Assembly: GCF_017808105.1 (NCBI RefSeq)
Contig: NZ_JADBHF010000016.1
Coordinates: 1-64,000, forward strand
Length of the DNA: 64,000 nucleotides
Source: Brevibacterium renqingii
GTDB lineage: Bacteria > Actinomycetota > Actinomycetes > Actinomycetales > Brevibacteriaceae
Direction: 5' to 3'
Positions 54,904 through 62,544 of the stretch are shown in pieces; position 1 is the first letter of the stretch; the number at the start of each line of letters is the position of its first letter. The notes under the pieces are model-generated. The model had not been told where the DNA came from, did not search any database, and saw only the letters and a list, made by a program, of their open reading frames with translations. The position numbers and the translations under genes were made by a program.

Positions 54904-54953
54904 CCGATGTACTGAGACATCACAGCGCGGAGTCGGTGGGATTTGAACCCACG
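54901..54953. repeat. Direct repeat, right copy
   Basis: 54901-54924 is identical to 51958-51981. From 54927 it continues into the tRNA-Ser 3' end (GCGGAGTCGGTGGGATTTGA), matching the left copy with one mismatch until TTGAAC. Confidence 0.85.
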
Positions 54954-55016
54954 GTCCCCCGTTCGGAGGACTTCACCTTAGCAGGGTGACGCTTTCGGCC
55001 GCTCAGCCACGACTCC
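54928..55016 (-). tRNA. tRNA-Ser (anticodon GCT)
   Basis: 89 nt, class II. The acceptor GGAGTCG (5' end at 55016) pairs with CGACTCC, with G as discriminator. The anticodon stem-loop CACCCTGCTAAGGTG carries GCT, which reads AGC/AGU. The long variable arm GTCCTCCGAACGGGGGAC is typical of tRNA-Ser. Its 3' part is duplicated at 51985-52007, as at an integration site. CCA is not encoded. Confidence 0.93.
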
Positions 55017-55417
55017 ATTCGCAATGTTGGGGGAGCGTCTCCGGCACTCGGCTCGACGACACACCTTCCAGCACTACGGGTTACAGCCTAAGGGACAGGG
55101 GGCACCCAGGGCAAAGCCGCGCCACCGGAGTGGTCTCCGTCATAGTGCGCGAGTGGCCCTCGTCATAGCATCGGGAGGCGATGAGCGGCGAGAATCCGGG
55201 CCGGATGCCTCTTTTCCTGTGCTCGTCCACACCGGAATTCCAGCATTCATCAATCTCCGGGCGTAAAATCGGCGTGAAGTGCTTTGCGGTCTTCTCTCAT
55301 TTCCCCTCGGGGCTGCCGGTCAGGAACACCAGTGTCCGCCGGTGTGTCCTGCGCCGGTGAAGAGAACGACGAGCGGGCCGCTGTGCACGAGAAGAGAGTT
55401 TTTGAGGAGTAGACAAC
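55017..55417. other. Upstream region of the LCP gene and tRNA-Ser
   Basis: No gene is seen. It holds the tRNA promoter on the minus strand and about 400 bases of leader for the LCP gene, with no hairpin of note. GAGGAG at 55404-55409 is the probable ribosome-binding site for the LCP gene. Confidence 0.4.
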
Positions 55418-57850
55418 TTGCCAGAGTTTCCCCCTGACAAGCACGGACCGAACGGGAACGACCCCGATTCTCCCGCTGCAGGTCGTCGGCTCCGCGCCTC
55501 CTCCCGCCCCCGATTCCGCGGCGACACCGCCGCCAGCGATGACAGCTCGACCGGGCAGTCGGACTCCGGACAGTCGCGCCCCGGCTCATTGGATTCGCAT
55601 CGGTCTCGCACCGATTCGCCTCGGACTGCGCGGCCCGGAGACCAAGGCACTCCGGCCGACGCCCGTTTCGTCAACGGCGCCTACACAAGCGCCCGCCCCG
55701 CGACTCCGACTGGCGCCGGAGGCTCGGCCGGCGGTTCGACCGCCACCAGCGGTTCGTCCAGCAGCACTTCGAGAAGCTCATCGGCAGGTTCGCCGGCAGA
55801 TCTTCCGAAGGCGCCCACTCCACGTCCGGTGGCCCCGCGCACTCGCCGCGAGGCCCGCATGCTGCGCGCAGCTGCCGCCAGCGGAGCATCAGCCGCCGGG
55901 GTGGCCGCAGCCGCCGGCTCGAACACACCTCGTGACGAACACTCCGAGTCTTCTCGAGCCGCCGCTGGCCAGACGGGCCACGAAGCTCCCCGCACATTCA
56001 CGCAGCAGGTCTCGACCACCTCGGCGAGGGATGCCGGAACCGTCGACGACGTCGCCGCGACAGCCCTCGGCTCCGGCGCCGCAGCGAGCGGTGCGCGGCC
56101 CGAGCCGAACGCCGACGAGGCGCCGCCGACGACTCGACGCGACGCCCGCGAACGACGCTCGGCCGAGGAACGCGCCCGCGGTCGCTCTCGCGACCGGGGA
56201 CAGAAGAGAACTCGCGACGAGAACGCGGCCGCCCACGAAACGGCGCGCGCCCGGCGTCATTCCTCCCGCCTCGGCGAGTCCTTCCCCAGCCTCGTCGGCT
56301 GGACCTCGCTGAGCACCCTGCTGCCGGGCGTCGGTCTGCTGCGCACACGGTTCCGTCCCGTGGGCCTCGTGGTGTTCGGGCTCTTCGTCCTCACCCTGCT
56401 CACCGGACTCGTCTACCTGCTCGTCAAGGGGCCGGTGCGTGCGGTCGCCACGATCGTCTCCAGTCCCTCCCTGCTCAACTTCCTCGCCATCGGCGCCGTG
56501 CTCGTGGCCGTGATCTGGATCCTCGTGATGATCGTGTCTCATCTGGGGCTGCGGCGCGGGCATCGGTACCGGCCCTGGCAGAACAAGATGGCGGGCGTCC
56601 TCGTCGTCTCCCTCGCTCTCATCATCGGCATCCCGCTGGGCGTCGGATCGGTCTTCGCCCGCGTCCAGTCCTCGACGGTGTCCAGCCTCTTCGGCGCCAG
56701 CACCGGCAAGGCCCAGAGCGCTGAGGACCTGTGGGCGGACAAGCCCTATATCAACGTCTTCCTCATGGGCCGCGACAACGGCGACGACCGTGAGGGCACC
56801 CGCCCGGACACGATGCTCGTGGCCTCGATCGACACGAAGACCGGCAACGCGGCGCTCATCTCCGTCCCCCGCAACCTCGCTTTCCCGATCTTCCCCGAAG
56901 GCAGCGAACTCGACGAAGCCTGGCCCGACGGCTTCCGTCCCTCAGGCGATCCCTCCCAGGACCTCATCAACGCGGTATGGCAGTGGGGCGAACAGAATGA
57001 GGACGCCATCGGCAACACCCACGGGCTCGAACCCGGAATGTGGGCGACGATGCAGGCCGTCCAAGGTTCGCTCGGCCTCAACCTCGACTATTGGGCCTCG
57101 GTCGACATGGCCGGATTCGAAGACGTCGTCGACGCGATCGGCGGAGTGAAGATCGACGTCGAACGCCCCATTCCGATGGGCGGGGGAAAGTCGATGTCCG
57201 GCGTCAAGAACGAAGTCTACGGATGGGTCGATCCGGGACCGCAGGTGCTCAAGGGCAAAGACGCGCTGTGGTACGTCCGCTCCCGTGAGGGCAGCGACAA
57301 CTACGACCGCATGTGCCGTCAGCAGCGCATGCTCAAGACCACGCTCGAGCAGGTCGACCCGCAGGAGATCGCCTCGGCGTATCCGAAGCTCGCGAACTCG
57401 GCGACGCGGAACATCGCCACCTCGATCCCCCAGAACGAGATCCCTGCCTTCATCGAACTCGCCCTCATGATGCAGAAGGGCGATGTGACCTCGGTCCAGA
57501 TCAACAACGACGTCACCCCCACCTACGATCCGGACTTCGACGTCCTCCACAAGTGGATCCTCGGCGAGGTCAAGGGCGCCTCGAACGGTGAGGAGACGCC
57601 GAAGCCGACCAACGACGGAAGCCAGTCGCAGGACTCCGAGACGGACGAGGAGTCTTCTGACACCGCCTCCGAGGAACCCACGGAATCCGCGGACGAGTCC
57701 ACCGGCGAGCAGGCCGAAGAGGGCGCAAGCCCCTCCCAGACGCCGGGCGAACCGAACGCCGAAGGCAAGTGCTACCCGAAGGGATTCGAGCCCGGGGACG
57801 AGTTCCCAGGATACCCGGGTCCCAACGGCGGAACCGGCGAGCAGGGGTGA
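55418..57850 (+). CDS. LytR-CpsA-Psr (LCP) family protein, cell-wall polymer ligase
   Basis: 810 residues from a TTG with GAGGAG upstream. Residues 1-285 are an Arg/Ser/Thr/Ala/Gly-rich, disordered cytoplasmic tail. Three hydrophobic spans follow at about 312-334, 347-372 and 390-410. The LCP domain (about 445-690) has NVFLMGRDNGDD, RPDTMLVASIDTKTGNAALISVPRNLAFPI, and YVRSREGSDNYDRMCRQQRML, with the conserved Asp and Arg residues that bind pyrophosphate and metal. The C-terminus (720-810) is acidic and rich in Ser/Glu/Thr. LCP enzymes attach arabinogalactan or teichoic-type polymers to peptidoglycan. Its stop overlaps the next gene (GTGA). Confidence 0.9.
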   Translation: MPEFPPDKHGPNGNDPDSPAAGRRLRASSRPRFRGDTAASDDSSTGQSDSGQSRPGSLDSHRSRTDSPRTARPGDQGTPADARFVNGAYTSARPATPTGAGGSAGGSTATSGSSSSTSRSSSAGSPADLPKAPTPRPVAPRTRREARMLRAAAASGASAAGVAAAAGSNTPRDEHSESSRAAAGQTGHEAPRTFTQQVSTTSARDAGTVDDVAATALGSGAAASGARPEPNADEAPPTTRRDARERRSAEERARGRSRDRGQKRTRDENAAAHETARARRHSSRLGESFPSLVGWTSLSTLLPGVGLLRTRFRPVGLVVFGLFVLTLLTGLVYLLVKGPVRAVATIVSSPSLLNFLAIGAVLVAVIWILVMIVSHLGLRRGHRYRPWQNKMAGVLVVSLALIIGIPLGVGSVFARVQSSTVSSLFGASTGKAQSAEDLWADKPYINVFLMGRDNGDDREGTRPDTMLVASIDTKTGNAALISVPRNLAFPIFPEGSELDEAWPDGFRPSGDPSQDLINAVWQWGEQNEDAIGNTHGLEPGMWATMQAVQGSLGLNLDYWASVDMAGFEDVVDAIGGVKIDVERPIPMGGGKSMSGVKNEVYGWVDPGPQVLKGKDALWYVRSREGSDNYDRMCRQQRMLKTTLEQVDPQEIASAYPKLANSATRNIATSIPQNEIPAFIELALMMQKGDVTSVQINNDVTPTYDPDFDVLHKWILGEVKGASNGEETPKPTNDGSQSQDSETDEESSDTASEEPTESADESTGEQAEEGASPSQTPGEPNAEGKCYPKGFEPGDEFPGYPGPNGGTGEQG

Positions 57851-60042
57851 CCCCGACCGCCCGGACCCACGCTCCCGCGGTCGCGATCATCGGCGTCGGC
57901 CCGCGCGGTCTCACCGTCCTCGAACGGCTCGTCGCCCTGGCCGCGAAGCGCTTCGCCGACCACTCAGCCGAGTCCGAGGGTCCCGCGCTGACCATCCACC
58001 TCATCGACCCGTACCCGCCGGGAGCGGGCATCGTGTGGCGCACGGATCAGCCGGAGTCGCTGCTCATGAACACGACCATCGGCGAGCAGACCGTCTTCCC
58101 CGATGCCAGCTGCTCCTTCCTCGGCGCCGACGACGAGCCTCCCGGCCCGTCCATGGCCGAGTGGTATCTGGCCGCCGGCGGCACCGACCCACTCGATTCG
58201 ACCTTCCCCAGCCGCACCCTCTACGGCCGCTACCTCCGGGACGCCTACGGCCGCGTCCGCGCTGGCGCACCGGCCTGCATCGAGATCGTCGAACATCGGA
58301 CGAAGGCCGAGTCGGTCATCGACCTTCCCGCCATGGACCTGCTCGTGCCCGACGCGGACTCGACAGACTCGCACACTGCCGCACCGGGCACCGATTCGGA
58401 GCCGCATGCGCCCGCCCCCGAACAGCTCGTGCGCTGCCAGGACGGGACGACGATCATCGCCTCAGCCGTCGTGCTGGCCGTCGGCCACATCCCCAGCGCC
58501 CAGCCCGAGGAGCGCGCACGGCTCGCCGCTTTCGCCGAACTGGGCGGCGGCGTGTATCTGCCGCAGGGCCTGCCCGCTGAGACCCCCGTCGCCGAGGTGG
58601 CCCCCGGTGACCGCGTGATCGTCCGCGGCATGGGACTCAACTACTTCGACCTGCAGACGCTGTTCACCCATGAGCGCGGAGGCCGGTTCGTCCCCCTGAA
58701 CGACGGGCAGCTGCGCTACCAGCCCAGCGGACTCGAACCCCACCTGGCTCTGGGCTCACGCCGCGGGATCCCCTATCGCAGCAAGCCCATCAGCCACGAG
58801 CACCCGAGGTCGGATTGGCCGTTGCGCTATTTCACTCGGGACAATGTCGCCCTGCTCGCCGGACTCGACGACCTCGACGGAGACCGCTTCGCCGAAGCCC
58901 GGTTCAACGACCAGCTGTGGCCTCTCATCCTCGCCGATCTGCGCCTGGCCTACTATCGCACGCTCTCGCAGGTCCGCCCCGAGGCTTTCGCCAGTGACCC
59001 CGGTCGGCTGCGCGAGGCCATCGCCGAGGCCGTGTCGAGGCATCTGACCCGGCGCACCTGGCAGGAGACCCACCCTGCGCAGACGAGAGAACACGAATCC
59101 GCGCCGAAGCCGAGGGCGAGTGCGACAGCGACCGAAGACGCCGCGCGCCAGGGTCGTGTCACTCGCGAAGCCTTCGCCTGGTTCGAGATCGAAGAGGAAC
59201 TGGTCCCCGATCCTGCCGACCGCATGTCCCTGCACGCGCTGCTCAACCCCCTCGAGGGCGAGCTGTTCACCAGCCGCGAACCCGGTGAGCCCGACTCACT
59301 GCACGAGTGGATGCTCGACTTCCTGCGCACCGATCTGCGCAATTCGCTGGCGGGTCCGACCGGCTGTCCGGAGAAGGCCCTGTTCCCAGTGCTGTGGCAG
59401 TCCCGGCTGCTGCTCAAAGAGCTCATCGTCGCCGGCCACATCGACCGCGTGAGCATCGATATGGAGGTCTGCGGCTGGTTCGAAGGCTTCGTCTCCGGCA
59501 TCTGCGACGGCCCTCCCCCGCAGCGGATCGCCGAGCTCCTCGCCCTGGCCGAAGCCGGCATCGTCTCCTTCATCGGACCCGATATGCGCATCGAGGAGAA
59601 CACTGCCGCACTCGAATCCTCGGGCACCGACGGCCCGACGCCCCACGCACAGGGGACGCGCCCGGAGATCTTCACGGTCACCTCGGCGCAGGCCGTCGGC
59701 TCGATCACCGGCGGTGTCGTCATCGACGCCGCCTCCCCCACGAACTCCGTGGCCCGCGCCGCCGACGTCCTGCTGCACGGGATGCTCGAGCGGGGGCAGC
59801 TCACCGCCGCACGCCTGACCTTGGACGACGGCCGCGAGAAGTCCCTCAACGGGCTCGCCCTCACGCCCCGCCCCTACCGGACGATCGATGTCGAGGGCAG
59901 GGTCCATCCGCGCCGCTTCGCACTGTCGATCCAACTGTCCTCGATGCAGTGGGGGCTGGCGATCGCGGCGAATCCGGGTGTCGACGCCGCCACCCTCAAC
60001 GACTCGCATGCCGCCGCCGAGGCGATCCTCGACCTCCTCTGA
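57847..60042 (+). CDS. FAD/NAD(P)-binding protein (FAD-dependent oxidoreductase family)
   Basis: 731 residues from GTG 57847, overlapping the LCP stop. VAIIGVGPRGLTVLERL is the N-terminal dinucleotide site, followed by LIDPYPPGAGIVWRTDQPESLLMNTTIGEQTVFPD, the pattern of the NAD_binding_9 family. RYLRDAYGRV, VILAVGHIPS and GDRVIVRGMGLNYFDLQTLFTHERGG continue the fold. The last 200 residues hold SITGGVVIDAASPTNSVARAADVLLHGM. Such proteins are known in actinobacteria without defined substrate. Coupling to an LCP gene is notable but may only reflect operon structure. A tandem octamer overlaps the stop codon. Confidence 0.8.
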   Translation: MTPTARTHAPAVAIIGVGPRGLTVLERLVALAAKRFADHSAESEGPALTIHLIDPYPPGAGIVWRTDQPESLLMNTTIGEQTVFPDASCSFLGADDEPPGPSMAEWYLAAGGTDPLDSTFPSRTLYGRYLRDAYGRVRAGAPACIEIVEHRTKAESVIDLPAMDLLVPDADSTDSHTAAPGTDSEPHAPAPEQLVRCQDGTTIIASAVVLAVGHIPSAQPEERARLAAFAELGGGVYLPQGLPAETPVAEVAPGDRVIVRGMGLNYFDLQTLFTHERGGRFVPLNDGQLRYQPSGLEPHLALGSRRGIPYRSKPISHEHPRSDWPLRYFTRDNVALLAGLDDLDGDRFAEARFNDQLWPLILADLRLAYYRTLSQVRPEAFASDPGRLREAIAEAVSRHLTRRTWQETHPAQTREHESAPKPRASATATEDAARQGRVTREAFAWFEIEEELVPDPADRMSLHALLNPLEGELFTSREPGEPDSLHEWMLDFLRTDLRNSLAGPTGCPEKALFPVLWQSRLLLKELIVAGHIDRVSIDMEVCGWFEGFVSGICDGPPPQRIAELLALAEAGIVSFIGPDMRIEENTAALESSGTDGPTPHAQGTRPEIFTVTSAQAVGSITGGVVIDAASPTNSVARAADVLLHGMLERGQLTAARLTLDDGREKSLNGLALTPRPYRTIDVEGRVHPRRFALSIQLSSMQWGLAIAANPGVDAATLNDSHAAAEAILDLL

Positions 60043-60064
60043 GACTCTGAGACTCTGAGACTCT
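60037..60064. repeat. Tandem octamer (CTCTGAGA, 3.5 copies)
   Basis: The repeat starts inside the last codons of the FAD-binding protein gene and includes its TGA stop (60040-60042), ending just after it. Confidence 0.85.
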
Positions 60065-60080
60065 CTGTCGAGAGCCCTAT

Positions 60081-60134
60081 CCACGACAGAGAGCTCGGTG
60101 CGTAACCAAAGCTGTCTGTCGTGGACCGAGCTCT
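60081..60134. repeat. Interleaved inverted repeats (pseudoknot topology)
   Basis: Arm A CCACGACAGA (60081-60090) pairs with TCTGTCGTGG (60115-60124), and arm B AGAGCTCGGT (60090-60099) pairs with ACCGAGCTCT (60125-60134). The order A-B-A'-B' means the stems cannot nest. It lies between convergent genes and both arms are perfect, so it may be a bidirectional terminator. Confidence 0.85.
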
Positions 60135-60153
60135 GGGCGAAGCCCGCCGCGCC

Positions 60154-62544
60154 TCAGGCCATGGCGAGGGCGGCTTCGGGCTTCGTGGTCCGAGCGCGGA
60201 CGATCGCCAGCAGTGACATCACGATGCCGATCACCGCCCAGGCCAACAGGCCGCCGTAGGCCGCAGCCTGTCCGGTCGTGCCGGCCGCGATCGCTGCGAA
60301 GCCGTTCATCGACGGAGTCAGCGGCAGGATCGGGGCCACGAAGTCGAAGAACTGCGGCACCGCTCCGATCGTCCGACCGGCCACGGCCAGCACCACGGCG
60401 ATCACCGACAGGAACCGGCCCACACCGCCGAACCACGCCACGAGGGCGAAGTTGAGGATCATGAACACTATCGCCGAGGCGAAGGTGAGGACCGCGATTT
60501 CGAAGCCTTGGACCGCATCGATGTCCATCACCGTCACCGCGAGGATCGAGAGCACGAGCGCCTGCAGCGCCCCGACGACCACGCCGGGCACCAGCCCCCG
60601 CAGCCACACCGCGAAGGAGGACCGGGTCGAGAGCAGGGTCGAGGCCGGGATCGGTTTGAGCACGGTGTAGGTGACGAGTCCGCCGACCCACAGCGCGAGC
60701 ATGATGAGCAGCGCGACCGTCGAGCCCTGCAGCACGTTCGTCAGACCGTCGCTGTCGGGTGCCTTGATGTTCGCCGAGGCGACCTTCGCCAAGCGGTCCC
60801 GTTCCGGAGCCGTGTACGAAGACACGTCATCGGCGCCGTCCTTGACCCCGTCAGCGAACTTCGTCACGCCCTTCGCGTACTTGCCTGTGCCCTTGTCGAG
60901 GTCCTCGAGCCCGTCGGCGAGGTCCGAGGTGCCGGTCGCCGCTTCGGAGACGCCGTCGGTGTACTTGCCCACACCGGTGCTGTACTGGTCCAGCCCGTCG
61001 CTCAGCTGCCCGGCTCCGTCGGAGAGCTCTCCGGAGCCGTCGGCGAGCTTCCCGATGCCCTTGGACAGGGCGGGCATCCCGTCGGCGAGCTGCTGGTTGC
61101 CGTCGGCGACTCCGGCGGCGCCCTTCCGCAGCCCCTTCGAGGCTTCGAGGAGCTTCGGAGCGTTCTTCGAGATGTCCTCCATGCCCTTCTTCAGCTTCCC
61201 GAGGCCGTCCTCGAGACCTGTGACGAACTTGCTCATCCCGTCGCTGAGTTCGCTCGCCCCGTCGGCCAGTTCGTCGGCACCGCCGAGCAGCGAGGATCCG
61301 TTCTTCTCCTGTTCGAGCCCGTCGACGGCCTGGTTGAGTCCGCCCGAGGTGCCGTTCAGCAGACCCTGCGCATAGGCCTGTTCGATGCCCTGGCAGACCT
61401 GGTCGGGAGTGCCTTCCGGGCACATCTCGGCTCGGGCCTGGTCGGCCTCTCCTGAGGTCATGATGCCTGCGGCGACGAGCCCGTCGAGGTCGGGTTTCGT
61501 CCCGGCCAGCTGGTCGGCCTGGTCCGCGCCCTGTTTCAGACCGTCACGGTACTGATGCAGCCCGTCGGAGAGTCCGGAGGCTCCCTCGGACACACCCTGA
61601 GCGCCTTTGTCGAGCTTCTTGCCGCCCTTGGTGATGTCGTCGAGGCCGCCTTCGCCGCCCTCCCCGGATCCGGAGAAGCCCTTGATGATCTGATCGATGG
61701 ACTTCGTGTACTGGTCGACGCCGTCGGAGAGCTCTCCCGAGCCGTCGGCGAGCTTCTGGGTGCTCTCGGGCAGCTTCGACGTCTGCTTGTCGATCTTGTT
61801 CAGGCCCCCGGACAGTTCGGACGCGCCTGACGACAGCTCGCCGGCCCCATCGGCCAGATCCGAGGCGCCGGTCTTCAGCTCACCGCCCGAAGTGCTCAGC
61901 TCGTCCATTCCCTCGGACAGCTCACCTGCGCCGCTGGCGGACTTGTCCGTGCCTTCCTTCAGCCCTTTCGCGCCTTTGTCCAGTTCCCCGGCGGCATCGC
62001 CGAGGCTCTTCATCTGCTCGCCCATCTTGTTGAAGCCGAGATAGATGTTGTCGAGATAGTTCTCAGTCATCTGAGTGTTGAAGGTCGTGCGGGCCACCTC
62101 GGCGACGGAACGGGAGATCTGCGTGTCCGTGGCCGGGGCGGTGCCGGAGACGTCGACGTCGAGCTGCGTCTGCGTCGCCGACTTCGCGTCATCGACCGAG
62201 GTCACGGCCCGGGAGAATCCCTCGGGGATGGTCAGCTTCGCGGCGTATGTGCCGTCGGAGAGCCCCTGTTTCGCGTCCTCCTCGTCGGTGATGACCCAGT
62301 GGATGTTGTTGTCCTCTTCGCCCACGAGTCCGCTGGTCAGCTGCCGGCCGATCGGCACGGTCTTGCCGTCGACCTTCGCACCGTCGTCGTTGTTGACGAT
62401 GGCGGCTTCGATGGTGTCGAGACGGTCGCCGCTCTTCCAGGTGGCGAGGATGAATCCGGCCGCCACGATGATCGGGATCAGGACCAGGCCGATCAGCGAG
62501 AACCAGTTCACCGGTCGCTTCGAGTTCGCACGTTCGAGTCTCAC
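60154..62544 (-). CDS. YhgE/Pip-family membrane protein
   Basis: 796 residues, starting at a GTG. A single N-terminal span (WFSLIGLVLIPIIVAAGFILATW, residues 14-36) is followed by an outside domain with IVNNDDGAKVDGKTVPIGRQL, the YhgE/Pip mark. Residues 185-610 are a long heptad-like series of AGELSDG, ASELSGGL, AGQLSDGLDQYS units that suggests an extended coiled helical stalk. The C-terminus has about six spans (LLIMLALWVGGLVTYTVL; ALVLSILAVTV; FMILNFALVAWFGGVGRFL; AVVLAVAGRTIGAVPQF). The family includes the phage infection protein and the ESX-like membrane proteins; function unclear. The start overlaps the stop of the MMPL gene. Confidence 0.9.
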   Translation of the reverse strand: MRLERANSKRPVNWFSLIGLVLIPIIVAAGFILATWKSGDRLDTIEAAIVNNDDGAKVDGKTVPIGRQLTSGLVGEEDNNIHWVITDEEDAKQGLSDGTYAAKLTIPEGFSRAVTSVDDAKSATQTQLDVDVSGTAPATDTQISRSVAEVARTTFNTQMTENYLDNIYLGFNKMGEQMKSLGDAAGELDKGAKGLKEGTDKSASGAGELSEGMDELSTSGGELKTGASDLADGAGELSSGASELSGGLNKIDKQTSKLPESTQKLADGSGELSDGVDQYTKSIDQIIKGFSGSGEGGEGGLDDITKGGKKLDKGAQGVSEGASGLSDGLHQYRDGLKQGADQADQLAGTKPDLDGLVAAGIMTSGEADQARAEMCPEGTPDQVCQGIEQAYAQGLLNGTSGGLNQAVDGLEQEKNGSSLLGGADELADGASELSDGMSKFVTGLEDGLGKLKKGMEDISKNAPKLLEASKGLRKGAAGVADGNQQLADGMPALSKGIGKLADGSGELSDGAGQLSDGLDQYSTGVGKYTDGVSEAATGTSDLADGLEDLDKGTGKYAKGVTKFADGVKDGADDVSSYTAPERDRLAKVASANIKAPDSDGLTNVLQGSTVALLIMLALWVGGLVTYTVLKPIPASTLLSTRSSFAVWLRGLVPGVVVGALQALVLSILAVTVMDIDAVQGFEIAVLTFASAIVFMILNFALVAWFGGVGRFLSVIAVVLAVAGRTIGAVPQFFDFVAPILPLTPSMNGFAAIAAGTTGQAAAYGGLLAWAVIGIVMSLLAIVRARTTKPEAALAMA

